In this document: piece after piece, positions 10,193 to 18,981 of the stretch | How positions within the stretch are numbered: position 1 is the first letter of the stretch | How the letters are laid out: each line of letters opens with the position of its first letter | NCBI RefSeq assembly: GCF_963677945.1 | Contig: NZ_OY782578.1 | Location: 4,121,258 to 4,185,257, forward strand | Direction: 5' to 3' | Source: an uncultured Bacteroides sp. | GTDB lineage: Bacteria; Bacteroidota; Bacteroidia; Bacteroidales; Bacteroidaceae | DNA length: 64,000 nt | Made by a program: the position numbers and the translations under genes | Notes under the pieces: generated by a model | What the model saw: the letters and a program-made list of their open reading frames with translations, nothing else | What the model was told of the DNA's origin: nothing | Database searches by the model: none

Positions 10193-10220
10193 AATAAGGC
10201 AAATGAATAAATGCCTTATT
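10193..10220 (-). terminator. Short hairpin between SPFH and DUF1648 genes
   Basis: AATAAGGCA (10193-10201) and TGCCTTATT (10212-10220) form a perfect 9-bp stem with a 10-nt loop. On the minus strand it is followed by ATTTATTTATT rather than a clean T run, so it may be a weak terminator or a processing site. Confidence 0.35.
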
Positions 10221-10227
10221 TACCTTA

Positions 10228-10290
10228 TCAACGAGTCAATATAAATATTAAATTGACAACGAATACTACTATACCTACAAGAATAATCAT
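10228..10290 (-). CDS. Possible 20-residue hydrophobic peptide
   Basis: An ATG at 10290 is preceded by an AAAGG-like sequence 1-5 nt upstream. It opens a 20-codon frame, MIILVGIVVFVVNLIFILTR, ending in TGA at 10228. This would be a single membrane-spanning helix with an arginine at its C-terminal end. It lies 31 nt after the SPFH gene on the same strand. It is too short to judge from codon use and may be chance. Conservation in related genomes would decide. Confidence 0.25.
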   Translation of the reverse strand: MIILVGIVVFVVNLIFILTR

Positions 10291-10321
10291 ACCTTTAGTC
10301 TTTATTTAAATTTAAAATTAG

Positions 10322-11284
10322 TTAGTTATTTGGGGTTCCGGCATTTACAACCGGCTGAGCAGCCTCATCGGCACAAAGAACAACCAGAAGATTGCTCACC
10401 ATTGCTGCTTTTTTCTCTTCGTTCAATTCTACAATCTTTTCATCAGAAAGCTTTGTCAGAGCCATTTTCACCATAGATACGGCACCTTCTACAATCTTTT
10501 CGCGAGCAGAAATAATAGCAGATGCCTGCTGACGGCGAAGCATCACTGCTGCAATCTCAGGTGCATACGCCAGATAATTAAGTCTCGCTTCGACAACCTC
10601 TATTCCGGCCATTGCCAGGCGCTCATTCAATTTCTGTTCGAGCTGATTATTAACCTCTTCCCCACCCGAGCGAAGAGTAAGTCCGCTAGTTTCTCCTTCA
10701 TTATCATCATAAGCATACTGTCCGGCCACCTGTCGAAGAGCGGCATCGCTCTGTATTTTAACAAAATTCTCGAATGCAGTCATACGTCCGGCTACAGAAT
10801 TTCCTAGACTGACAGCCGCATTAGGAGAAGTTGCCCCAGCCTCTGCCAATGTCTGAGAATCAATCTCGAACATAGCTTTATATGTATCCTTAAGCTTCCA
10901 TACCAAAACCAATCCAATCATTATCGGATTACCGGTTTTATCATTTACTTTAATAGGCTTCACATCAAGATTCCGGGCACGTAGTGAAAGTTTCTTCTTA
11001 TCAAGAAAAGGATTTACCCAAAAAAAACCGGTTTCTTTGAACGTTCCTTTGTATTTTCCAAAAAAAACCATGGCCCGTGCCTGATTTGGTTCCAATTGCA
11101 TGAAACCTGCCAAAATAAAGAAACAGGAAATTATTCCTATCACTCCTAAAATAATTCCTAAAGTTCCTAATACGTCATAATAGATAAACATTGCCACACT
11201 TACAAATATCAAACAGATATTAAGAAATAGCATCATAAATCCATTCATTTTAAATCCTTTGAAATCAAATTCAGCAGTTTCCAT
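10322..11284 (-). CDS. SPFH/Band 7 domain membrane protein
   Basis: A 320-residue protein with two close hydrophobic segments at residues 14-35 and 40-62, followed by an SPFH (stomatin/prohibitin/flotillin/HflK) domain. The domain is visible from [19 protein letters not shown] near residue 68 through [26 protein letters not shown] near residue 230. A helical tail ([21 protein letters not shown]) is typical of stomatin-like oligomers. Such proteins scaffold membrane microdomains or control membrane proteases. No adjacent NfeD or protease gene is present. A family annotation is safe; a specific role is not. Confidence 0.88.
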   Translation of the reverse strand: METAEFDFKGFKMNGFMMLFLNICLIFVSVAMFIYYDVLGTLGIILGVIGIISCFFILAGFMQLEPNQARAMVFFGKYKGTFKETGFFWVNPFLDKKKLSLRARNLDVKPIKVNDKTGNPIMIGLVLVWKLKDTYKAMFEIDSQTLAEAGATSPNAAVSLGNSVAGRMTAFENFVKIQSDAALRQVAGQYAYDDNEGETSGLTLRSGGEEVNNQLEQKLNERLAMAGIEVVEARLNYLAYAPEIAAVMLRRQQASAIISAREKIVEGAVSMVKMALTKLSDEKIVELNEEKKAAMVSNLLVVLCADEAAQPVVNAGTPNN

Positions 11285-11432
11285 AATATTTTCTTTTTTT
11301 TTAATTTCTCATTTTACAAATATTGTTGATAATTTTTAAGATTAACAAATGTTTTGTGATAAATTATTAAGGTGCTTAACATCATTTATCAATTAAGCTT
11401 GATAATTTATTCAGTATATATTTTATCTTTAT

Positions 11433-11504
11433 TTTAGAGCTTTTTTAAAAAAGGTATAGACCTTAATAACATATAATCTACTCTTTATATTATTATAGTC
11501 TACA
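11433..11504. repeat. 22-bp periodic element A (four TnTAnA cores)
   Basis: Cores TTTAGA (11433), TATAGA (11455), TCTACT (11477) and TCTACA (11499) are spaced exactly 22 bp. Around the cores the flanks read AAGG-core-CCTTAATA or the reverse, so the element is built of overlapping palindromes. It resembles the element at 38874 most closely. The first core is weak; the last three are convincing. Confidence 0.55.
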
Positions 11505-11596
11505 CCTTATTATAAACTTATAGTTAATAAATTAATTAGCCTTCGGAAAGAAATAATTAAACTACGCTGAAAGTATTTTTTTAAAGTATCCAATCA

Positions 11597-11637
11597 CAAA
11601 AAAAGAGCCTTATTTCTAAAAATGAAATAAGGCTCTT
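11597..11637 (-). terminator. Terminator after the beta-barrel protein gene
   Basis: AAGAGCCTTATTTC (11603-11616) pairs perfectly with GAAATAAGGCTCTT (11624-11637). On the minus strand the stem is followed by seven or more T (A run at 11598-11604). It ends the transcript of the 11657-12154 gene. Confidence 0.9.
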
Positions 11638-11656
11638 CGCTGAAAAAATAAATTTA

Positions 11657-12154
11657 TTACAGTTTAATAGTAAGACCTATTTTACCTCCGCTAAATTCAT
11701 TGCCACCACCAACTTCAAGATTAATACCAACCTTATTGTTGAAGTAATAACGACCGCCGATCTGTGCTCCAAGGCCTAATCCAGATGTATGATCTCCATG
11801 GTAACCATCTGGTGCATTCCAAACGTAAAAGCCAACATTTAGTCCTGCATAAAAATCCCAGTTTCTTGGAATGTTAAGAATGCTATTAAAGTGATAATTA
11901 CCATTACCCGAAATACCCCATGAGTCTAGATGGTAATCGTAATAATCATGATCATTATAACCGCGGTAAGATAATTCTCCACCTAGAGTAATATCTGGGT
12001 GAACAGCGTGGTCAAAACCCACATATACAGGCAAACCGTAGTCTGACAATCCAAGACCGACATTAAGCTGAGTTTGTCCTACGCGAAGAGGACTCTGTGC
12101 ATACCCCATTGAGACTAAAAACATTAGTCCTAATGATAAAAATAGTTTTCTCAT
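11657..12154 (-). CDS. Small outer membrane beta-barrel protein
   Basis: A 165-residue exported protein. Residues 1-19 are a signal peptide (MRKLFLSLGLMFLVSMGYAQ, cleaved after YAQ). The rest is alternating beta strands rich in Gly, Tyr and aromatic girdle residues (NVGLGLSDYGLPVYVGFD, GGRYYFNNKVGINLEVGGG). It ends in GKIGLTIKL, consistent with a terminal strand of an eight-stranded OmpA- or OmpW-like barrel. It has no plug or periplasmic domain. The function is unknown. It stands alone between a terminator downstream and the divergent helicase gene. Confidence 0.75.
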   Translation of the reverse strand: MRKLFLSLGLMFLVSMGYAQSPLRVGQTQLNVGLGLSDYGLPVYVGFDHAVHPDITLGGELSYRGYNDHDYYDYHLDSWGISGNGNYHFNSILNIPRNWDFYAGLNVGFYVWNAPDGYHGDHTSGLGLGAQIGGRYYFNNKVGINLEVGGGNEFSGGKIGLTIKL

Positions 12155-12295
12155 TTTTTAAATCGTTTAGTTTTTAATACAAAAAATATAAGTGTCTGCG
12201 AATTTAGTTTAGTTTCATTCAAATAATGAAATTTATGCAAATATATTTAATATTTCATTTTACACGTCATTCATTAGTATTTAATAAAATCATTT

Positions 12296-12325
12296 ATTGT
12301 ATTTTCGTAATATATCTTATCTTTG
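12296..12325 (+). promoter_or_regulatory. Promoter of the helicase-AsmA-Sua5 operon; decides the start codon
   Basis: TATCTTTG at 12318-12325 fits the -7 element TAnnTTTG, with ATTG at 12296-12299 about 18 bp upstream. Transcription would start near 12331. The TTG at 12297 therefore lies inside the promoter and cannot be the start. The GTG at 12351 is the first usable codon. Confidence 0.6.
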
Positions 12326-12350
12326 TAATATACTAATAATAGGTAAAAAC

Positions 12351-14363
12351 GTGAAATTTACTATCGATACGGATAACAAAGAGTTTCAGGATGCACTGAA
12401 CTTAATTCAATATACCCGGCAATCCGTCTTTTTAACTGGAAAGGCTGGTACGGGAAAATCTACATTTCTGAAATATATTTGTGAAAATACCCGAAAGAAG
12501 CATGTAGTACTTGCACCAACGGGTATAGCAGCAATCAATGCGGGTGGTAGTACACTTCACAGCTTTTTCAAACTTCCCTTTTACCCTCTCCTGCCCGATG
12601 ATCCAAACTTTAGTCTTCAGGGCGGACGAATTCACGAGTTCCTTAAATATCGTTCTGCACACCGCAAATTAATTAAAGAGGTTGAGCTGATTATCATTGA
12701 TGAGATCTCGATGGTGCGGGCAGATATTATCGACTTTGTAGATCGTGTGCTGAGAATCTATTCCAATAACATGAGGGAACCGTTTGGCGGCAAGCAAATT
12801 CTCCTGGTGGGTGATGTTTACCAGTTGGAGCCTGTTATAAAGAGTGACGAACGTGAGATTTTAAATCGTTTTTATCCTTCGCCATTTTTCTTTTCGGCAA
12901 GGGTATTTGGTGAAATTGATCTGGTATCAATCGAGCTCAAAAAGGTTTACCGTCAAACAGATAAGGTTTTCGTAAGCGTGCTTGATCATATCCGTAATAA
13001 TACGGCCGGCGCTGCCGACTTGCAATTGCTCAATACCAGATACAATACTCGTATAGAGGAATCGGAAGAAGATATGTACATCACTTTGGCCACGCGACGG
13101 GATAATGTAGACTTCATCAATGAAAAGAAACTAGGCGAGTTGCCGGGTGATTCTGTGATATTCAGAGGCGAGATAACGGGAGATTTTCCGGAAAGTAGTC
13201 TGCCTACCCAGAAAGACCTGGAGCTGAAAGTGGGTGCTCAGATTATATTTATTAAGAATGATTACGAGCGTCGCTGGGTAAACGGCACCATCGGAGTAAT
13301 TTCTGCCATCGATGAAGAGGGCACTATTTACGTGCTTACGGATGATGGAAAGGAATGCGACGTAAATAAAGACTGCTGGCGAAACATTCGCTATGTATAT
13401 AATGAGAAAGAAAAAAAGATAGAAGAAGAAGAACTAGGTGTATTCACACAATATCCCATCCGGTTGGCATGGGCAATTACTATTCACAAAAGTCAGGGTC
13501 TTACTTTTAGCAGAGTAGTTGTAGACTTTAGCGGAGGAGTATTTGCAGGCGGACAGGCTTATGTGGCACTTAGCCGGTGTACTTCATTGGAAGGTATTCA
13601 GCTGAAGAAGCAAATTTCCCGCGGAGATATATTCGTGAGACAGGAAATTGTGGACTTTGCCACACGTTTCAATAACCAGCTGGCAATTGAAAAAGCATTA
13701 AAGCAAGCTCAGGCCGATATTCAATATGCCGAGGCTGTTAAGCAATTTGACAACGGAAACTTTGAAGAATTCCTGGAGCAGTTCTTTTTAGCCATTCATT
13801 CCAGATATGACATAGAAAGACCTGTCGTAAAAAGATTTATACGGAAAAAGCTGGGAATCATAAACAAACTAAAGGAGGAAAACGTTGCTATTAAGAGGAA
13901 AATGGAGGAGCAACGGGCTAATCTGAAAAAGTATGCCAAGGAATATTACGTCATGGGTAATCAGTGTATTACTCATGCGCATGATCTTCGGGCAGCACTG
14001 GCCAATTATGATAAAGCGCTGGAGTTGGACCCTAAAATGGTTGATGCCTGGGTAAGAAAGGGATTAACTCTTTTCGAGGATAATAGAATACCCGAAGCAC
14101 TGGGATGCCTGAACGAAGCTGTTAAACTAAGCCCAAGAGCATTCAAGCCTCGATACAACAGAGGAAAAATTCATCTACAGCTGAATCATATAGAAGAAGG
14201 TATTGCCGATTTAGAAAAGGCTTGTTCTATAAAACCTGAGCATGATAAATCGCACGAATTACTGGGCGATGCTTATTCCCGGGTGGGAGATGAAGAAAAA
14301 GCAGCAATTCATTGGCGTATAGCAGAAGAATTAAGGAAAGAAAAAGATAATTCAAGTAACTAA
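12351..14363 (+). CDS. PIF1-like AAA helicase with C-terminal TPR repeats
   Basis: About 670 residues from the GTG start. Residues 1-430 are a superfamily 1B (PIF1/RecD-like) helicase: Walker A LTGKAGTGKST near residue 29, Walker B LIIIDEISMV near 114, GDVYQLEPV (motif III) near 155, and the C-terminal AITIHKSQGLTF with YVALSRCTSLEGI near 385-410. A charged helical linker follows. From about residue 527 there are three to four TPR repeats (ALANYDKALELDPKMVDAWV, KPRYNRGKIHLQLNHIEEG). The pairing suggests that the helicase is recruited through protein contacts. It is followed after 12 nt by the AsmA-like gene. An upstream TTG at 12297 would extend the frame but falls inside the predicted promoter. 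Confidence 0.88.
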   Translation: MKFTIDTDNKEFQDALNLIQYTRQSVFLTGKAGTGKSTFLKYICENTRKKHVVLAPTGIAAINAGGSTLHSFFKLPFYPLLPDDPNFSLQGGRIHEFLKYRSAHRKLIKEVELIIIDEISMVRADIIDFVDRVLRIYSNNMREPFGGKQILLVGDVYQLEPVIKSDEREILNRFYPSPFFFSARVFGEIDLVSIELKKVYRQTDKVFVSVLDHIRNNTAGAADLQLLNTRYNTRIEESEEDMYITLATRRDNVDFINEKKLGELPGDSVIFRGEITGDFPESSLPTQKDLELKVGAQIIFIKNDYERRWVNGTIGVISAIDEEGTIYVLTDDGKECDVNKDCWRNIRYVYNEKEKKIEEEELGVFTQYPIRLAWAITIHKSQGLTFSRVVVDFSGGVFAGGQAYVALSRCTSLEGIQLKKQISRGDIFVRQEIVDFATRFNNQLAIEKALKQAQADIQYAEAVKQFDNGNFEEFLEQFFLAIHSRYDIERPVVKRFIRKKLGIINKLKEENVAIKRKMEEQRANLKKYAKEYYVMGNQCITHAHDLRAALANYDKALELDPKMVDAWVRKGLTLFEDNRIPEALGCLNEAVKLSPRAFKPRYNRGKIHLQLNHIEEGIADLEKACSIKPEHDKSHELLGDAYSRVGDEEKAAIHWRIAEELRKEKDNSSN

Positions 14364-14375
14364 GACATAGATATT

Positions 14376-17084
14376 ATGAATCAAAGAACAAAGAAAAGTT
14401 TAAAAATTACAGGTCTTGTAATTGTATGTATTCTGGCACTTATGGCAATATTGCCGTATGCTTTTCGCGGAAAAATTGAGAAGATAGTTATTACAGAAGG
14501 TAATAAAATGCTAAATGCCAGATTTGGCTTCGAAGATTTGAACATTAGCTTGTTCAAGAACTTCCCTAAAGCTTCTATTTCTCTGAATAACTTCTACCTG
14601 AAAGGGGTCGATGAATTTGCTAAAGATACTTTGGTAAAAGCCGGAGATGCCACAGTAGCAATAGATCTTTTCTCCCTATTTGGAAGCAGTGGCTATGATG
14701 TTTCTAAAATTGAGATATCAGATGCTTATATCCATGCCATTGTTCTGAAGAACGGAAAGGTGAACTGGGATATAATGAAAACCGACACCACCAAAGCTAC
14801 TCCTGCAACAGAAGAAACTACACCATTTAAACTGAAGCTTAAAAAGCTTACAGCAGATAACGTAAACATCATCTATGATGATCGTCAGGCAGATATGTAT
14901 GCTTCAATTGTGGGATTAAACACAGAATGTTCCGGCGACTTGACCGCCGATCGCTCTACTCTGAAAATTGCAGCTAAAAGTAAAGGATTTACATTCAAGA
15001 TGGGTGCAATTCCTTATATCAGCAATGCGGTTGTCTCTGCAGATATGGATTTGGATGCCGACCTTGCTCATAGTAAATATACACTGAAAGAAAACAAATT
15101 CCAGTTGAATGCTATCAAGGCTGATGTTGACGGATGGGTGGCTATGCTCAATAATGGCGGTACGGATATGGACCTAAAAGTTAACACTAACGAAGTAGGC
15201 TTTAAAGATGTGCTTTCTTTGATACCGGCTATCTATGCAAAAAATTTTGAAGATGTAAAAGCTACCGGCAATGTTTCTCTTAAATTCGATGCTAAGGGTA
15301 TTATGCTGGGCGACACCTTACCTGCTTTCAATGCAAGTATGGTGGTAAAGAATGGAACATTCAAATATCCGTCACTTCCTATGGGGGTAGATCAGATAAA
15401 TATCAATGCTAGTGTGAAAAATCCGGGCGGTAGTGCAGATTTAACTGAGGTAAACATCAATCCGTTCAGCTTCCGCATGGCTGGCAATCAGTTTAGCTTA
15501 ACATCAATAATAAAGACTCCTGTAAGTGATCCTGATGTAAAAGGTAGTGCAAAAGGTACTCTGAACCTGGGAATGATTAAACAGGTATATCCTTTGGATG
15601 AAGGTATGGCTCTGAATGGTATTATCAGTGCCGATGTAAATATGGCGGGCCGTATGTCTTACATTGAAAAAGAACAGTATGACAAGTTCCAGGCTTCAGG
15701 TTCTTTAAAGCTTAGCAATATGAAACTAAAGATGAAAGATATGCCAGATGTAGATATTCAAAGATCTACGTTTACTTTCTCTCCAAAATACCTGAATCTG
15801 AGCGAAACAACCGTAAAAATTGGCAAGAATGACATTACAGCCGATTGTCGACTGGAGAATTACATGGGATATGTTCTGAAAAACAAAACGCTGAAAGGTA
15901 CAATGAACATAAAGTCTAACTACTTCAACCTGAACGACTTTATGGGAACAACTTCAACAACTGCAGCTGCAGCTTCGGGAACAACTCAGGGCGCAACTGC
16001 TGCTACCACAACAGCAAGTGCTGCAACATCGGCTATTGAGGTTCCAAAGAATATCGATTTCAATATGACTGCAAACATGAAACAGGTTCTCTTCGACAAA
16101 ATGGCTTTCAATAACATGAACGGAAAGTTATTGGTTAAAGATGGCAAGGTAGATATGCAGAATCTGTCAATGAACACCATGGGTGGATCGGTTGTAATGA
16201 ATGGTTCTTATTCTACTGCTCAAAGCGTAAAGAGTCCCGACCTGAATGCCGGATTTAAAATGAACAGCATTTCTTTTGCTCAGGCTTATAAGGAACTGGA
16301 TATGGTTCAGAAACTGGCACCTATCTTCGAAGGTCTTAAGGGAGACTTCTCTGGTAATATGAATATTTCTACTAAACTAGATAATCAATTGTCTCCGGTA
16401 TTTAACTCAATGCAAGGAGCCGGTAGTATATCTACAAAAGACATCAGCCTCAGCGGTGTTAATGTTATCGATAAGATTGCTTCAGCTGTAAAGAAAGAGA
16501 GTCTGAAGAATCTGAAAGTAAAGGATATGAAGATAGATTTCACCATAAAAGACGGACGGGTGTCTACAAAACCATTCGACATCAAGTTTGGCGAAACCTT
16601 GCTTAACCTTTCAGGAACTACCGGTCTGGATCAGACTATTGATTATTCAGGAAAGATTAAACTTCCTGCTTCAACCGGTACGCTTGGACAACTCAGTACA
16701 CTCGATCTTAAGATTGGTGGAACATTCACTTCACCAAGAGTTTCCATCGATACAAAAAGCATGGCAAAACAAGTGCTCAGCAGTGCCAAAAACAAAGCAA
16801 TCAGCGAAGTGGGAAAGAAACTGGGTATAGATTTAGGTGATGCTCAGAAACAGAAAGAGGCTTTAGTTGCCAATGCTCAGAAAGCCGGAGATAGAATAGT
16901 AGCCGAAGCGCAAAAGCAAGCAGACGATTTAGTTGCAAAAGCCGGAGGTAATATATTAAAGAAACTTGCTGCTCAGAAAGCCGGAGAGGTTTTGGTAAAA
17001 GAAGCTAAGAAAGAATCGGATAAATTAGTAAAGGAAGCTGAAGCACAAGGTGACAAGCTGATAGAAAAAGCAAAAAGTGAGTAA
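14376..17084 (+). CDS. AsmA family inner-membrane/periplasmic protein
   Basis: A 902-residue protein with one N-terminal membrane anchor (residues 9-28, ITGLVIVCILALMAILPYAF) and a long beta-rich periplasmic part. The N-terminal AsmA domain (LNARFGFEDLNISLFKNFPK, VSKIEISDAYIHAIVLKNGKV) and the C-terminal AsmA_2 region (residues 560-800) are recognisable. An Ala/Thr/Ser-rich linker lies at residues 525-555. A Lys/Glu/Ala-rich coiled coil with repeated KAGDRIVAEAQKQADDLVAKA-like units fills 820-902. AsmA-like proteins are now seen as bridge-type carriers of phospholipid to the outer membrane; that role is inferred from the family. It is the second gene of an operon with the helicase and Sua5 genes. 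Confidence 0.85.
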   Translation: MNQRTKKSLKITGLVIVCILALMAILPYAFRGKIEKIVITEGNKMLNARFGFEDLNISLFKNFPKASISLNNFYLKGVDEFAKDTLVKAGDATVAIDLFSLFGSSGYDVSKIEISDAYIHAIVLKNGKVNWDIMKTDTTKATPATEETTPFKLKLKKLTADNVNIIYDDRQADMYASIVGLNTECSGDLTADRSTLKIAAKSKGFTFKMGAIPYISNAVVSADMDLDADLAHSKYTLKENKFQLNAIKADVDGWVAMLNNGGTDMDLKVNTNEVGFKDVLSLIPAIYAKNFEDVKATGNVSLKFDAKGIMLGDTLPAFNASMVVKNGTFKYPSLPMGVDQININASVKNPGGSADLTEVNINPFSFRMAGNQFSLTSIIKTPVSDPDVKGSAKGTLNLGMIKQVYPLDEGMALNGIISADVNMAGRMSYIEKEQYDKFQASGSLKLSNMKLKMKDMPDVDIQRSTFTFSPKYLNLSETTVKIGKNDITADCRLENYMGYVLKNKTLKGTMNIKSNYFNLNDFMGTTSTTAAAASGTTQGATAATTTASAATSAIEVPKNIDFNMTANMKQVLFDKMAFNNMNGKLLVKDGKVDMQNLSMNTMGGSVVMNGSYSTAQSVKSPDLNAGFKMNSISFAQAYKELDMVQKLAPIFEGLKGDFSGNMNISTKLDNQLSPVFNSMQGAGSISTKDISLSGVNVIDKIASAVKKESLKNLKVKDMKIDFTIKDGRVSTKPFDIKFGETLLNLSGTTGLDQTIDYSGKIKLPASTGTLGQLSTLDLKIGGTFTSPRVSIDTKSMAKQVLSSAKNKAISEVGKKLGIDLGDAQKQKEALVANAQKAGDRIVAEAQKQADDLVAKAGGNILKKLAAQKAGEVLVKEAKKESDKLVKEAEAQGDKLIEKAKSE

Positions 17085-17101
17085 TCTAAACTCTATATAA
17101 A

Positions 17102-17716
17102 ATGCTATTAAAATTATACGAAAAGAACAATAACCCGAAGGATATAGAACAAATCGTTCAAGTCCTCCGCGACGGAGGAGTGGTTATTTACCCAACGGAT
17201 ACAGTGTATGCCATTGGTTGTCATGCTTTGCAAGTCCGTGCAGTAGAGAACATCTGCCGTATAAAAGACATTGATCCGAAAAAGAAGAGTCTTTCCATCA
17301 TTTGTTATGACCTGAGCAATATCAGTGAATATGCAAAAGTGGAAAACTCTACATTTAAACTAATGAAAAAGAATCTGCCGGGAGCGTTTACTTTTATCCT
17401 GGCTGCCGGCGGCAAACTTCCTAAGATATTCAAGAACAGGAAAGAAGTTGGTATTCGTGTGCCCGATAATAATATTATCCGCGAGATTTGCAGACAACTG
17501 GATGCACCAATCTTAACCACAACTATTCCCTGGAATGAAAAAGAAGACATTGAATATCTCACAAATCCGGAACTGATTGACGAGAAATTTGGTTATGAAG
17601 TAGATTTGGTTGTTGATGGAGGAATTGGAGGCATAGAGCCATCAACCATTGTTGACTGTACTTCTGGTGAAGCCGAAATTATTCGTCAGGGAAAAGGAAT
17701 TCTGGAAGAAGTTTAG
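17102..17716 (+). CDS. L-threonylcarbamoyladenylate synthase (Sua5/YciO/YrdC family)
   Basis: A 204-residue protein of the YrdC fold. Such enzymes make threonylcarbamoyl-AMP from threonine, bicarbonate and ATP for the t6A37 modification of ANN-reading tRNAs. The signature VVIYPTDTVYAIGCHA is at residues 26-41, followed by KKKSLSIICYDLSNISEYA and LPGAFTFIL, which line the active site. The C-terminal STIVDCTSG segment is also conserved. There is no separate Sua5 domain, and the length matches the TsaC/YciO type. YciO paralogues are weaker enzymes and cannot be excluded. It follows the AsmA gene by 17 nt and precedes a terminator. Confidence 0.85.
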   Translation: MLLKLYEKNNNPKDIEQIVQVLRDGGVVIYPTDTVYAIGCHALQVRAVENICRIKDIDPKKKSLSIICYDLSNISEYAKVENSTFKLMKKNLPGAFTFILAAGGKLPKIFKNRKEVGIRVPDNNIIREICRQLDAPILTTTIPWNEKEDIEYLTNPELIDEKFGYEVDLVVDGGIGGIEPSTIVDCTSGEAEIIRQGKGILEEV

Positions 17717-17784
17717 CTTATTAGATAGAGTTCGCTTAAAAAACATTGAGGTCGAAACGTGCTTTGGAACAGCTAAGAAAATAT

Positions 17785-17828
17785 CCAAGTCACACCAATA
17801 CTATATTGAGTGTGGCTTGGACTTTTTT
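17785..17828 (+). terminator. Terminator after the Sua5/YrdC gene
   Basis: CCAAGTCACAC (17785-17795) pairs with GTGTGGCTTGG (17810-17820), with one G-U-compatible change and a 14-nt loop. Six T follow at 17823-17828. Confidence 0.8.
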
Positions 17829-17961
17829 AGTGGAGCCTAAATAACAAATGTAAACTACTATATTGATTAGTCATCCTCGAATCAAAATATTTCCAGAAAA
17901 GATGTTTTATCATTTTGCAATACACAATATTGGAACAGGGTGATACAAGCGACTACAAAAA

Positions 17962-18531
17962 TCAGGGAACATAATTAAACCAGCAAACATTTGATTTCAC
18001 AACGCCCTTAAATAAAACACAATTATCTAATTTGCGATCTTTTTTCTTTGCTTTATTAAAGTCTTTTTGGTAATAGTTATTGGAAAAAAACTTTAATTGA
18101 ACTTTATATCTTCCCCTCTTTAAATTAATTGGCCAAAGGCATAACTTTATATTATATTCAACACTTTCATTTGGCTTTAAAATAATATATTTCTTAATTA
18201 TTGCTTTAAACGTTGAAATATCATATGGCCCTGTACGAGACCTCAGATACTTAGAGTATTTATTTTCTTTATCGAGTACGCTAATTAATAGGCGAGGAAG
18301 CACATCCTTTTTTAAAAAATTGTTAGTAGCCCAAGGACCGTCAAAGTCTGCATAATTAATATTATAAAACGCGAATTTACTTGCAGTTCTATTATGAACC
18401 TTAAATCTAAGGTACAATGTATCATTTTTTGTTTTAATGCTTTCATCAAAGATTGAAAAGCAAACATTTTGTGCTTGCACTTGTCCTAGAAACAGACAAA
18501 TCAACAACAATAATCTAATTCTTGTTTTCAT
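17962..18531 (-). CDS. Secreted protein of the tandem cassette (copy 1), unknown family
   Basis: This is the third gene of the cassette, 189 residues from the ATG at 18531. Residues 1-20 are a signal peptide (MKTRIRLLLLICLFLGQVQA, then QN). The mature part is predicted to be beta-rich: NDTLYLRFKVHNRT near residue 35 and LKPNESVEYNIKLCLWP near 130, a pattern seen in Ig-like sandwich domains, although no family was recognised. It has conserved cysteines at CFSIFDES, KLCLWP, DNCVLFKG and NVCWFNYVP. A longer frame from 18570 exists only because a TAG present before the ATG in copies 2 and 3 reads TAT here, so 18531 is the better start. Confidence 0.75.
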   Translation of the reverse strand: MKTRIRLLLLICLFLGQVQAQNVCFSIFDESIKTKNDTLYLRFKVHNRTASKFAFYNINYADFDGPWATNNFLKKDVLPRLLISVLDKENKYSKYLRSRTGPYDISTFKAIIKKYIILKPNESVEYNIKLCLWPINLKRGRYKVQLKFFSNNYYQKDFNKAKKKDRKLDNCVLFKGVVKSNVCWFNYVP

Positions 18532-18631
18532 ATAAATACATATTTCTGAGAAGAAGTCATTTATAAGCAATTATATGTTTAGTTAATAGTAAATAGCTTA
18601 CCCGATATAACATAGAGTTTTATCAGATTTA

Positions 18632-18946
18632 TTAGAAATAATGAATAAAAACAAATATCAGCTCTAAAATAAAAGTTATTATCATCATAACTTTCAACTG
18701 AAGCCTTAAATAAATCAATTTTCTATGCAATAAAAGGAGCCCGACTAATAGCACAAATAGTATTACACAGCATGATTTCATTATTAAAAACATTACTTTG
18801 AGAGCCTTTTCCAAGTCAATAGGAAGAGCATGTTTATGATAATTGTAAATTTTAAAAATAACATAAACATCTAAATAAAACAACAGCACTAATAATACCA
18901 GATAAAGCAGACAAATACTCCATTTTTTAATTTCCGACTGTTTCAT
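18632..18946 (-). CDS. Three-TM membrane protein of the tandem cassette (copy 1)
   Basis: A 104-residue protein with a short cytoplasmic start (MKQSEIKKW) and three hydrophobic segments at about residues 10-32, 50-72 and 82-102. It lies between the lipoprotein gene (35-nt gap) and the secreted-protein gene (100-nt gap). No family was recognised. All three copies are intact, which argues that they are expressed. The TM segments vary more than the N-terminus between copies. Confidence 0.65.
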   Translation of the reverse strand: MKQSEIKKWSICLLYLVLLVLLFYLDVYVIFKIYNYHKHALPIDLEKALKVMFLIMKSCCVILFVLLVGLLLLHRKLIYLRLQLKVMMIITFILELIFVFIHYF

Positions 18947-18981
18947 ACAGATTATATCTATTATGACTTATTTGTATTTTT

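Larger units (their letters stand above)
11285..11656. other. Intergenic region with a 22-bp repeat array and a terminator
   Basis: This 372-bp gap lies between the start of the SPFH gene and the end of the beta-barrel gene, both on the minus strand. It holds a four-core 22-bp periodic array at 11433-11504 and a strong minus-strand terminator at 11597-11637. No ORF worth calling was seen. Confidence 0.6.

Noticed and set aside
17649-17840. A 63-codon plus-strand ORF after the Sua5/YrdC gene
   Set aside because: It overlaps the end of the Sua5/YrdC gene in another frame and runs across the terminator hairpin. No ribosome binding site and no protein-like composition.
18532-18570. A 13-residue longer N-terminus for the secreted protein of cassette unit 1
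   Set aside because: Copies 2 and 3 have an in-frame TAG just before the ATG. The extension places residues before a perfect signal peptide.
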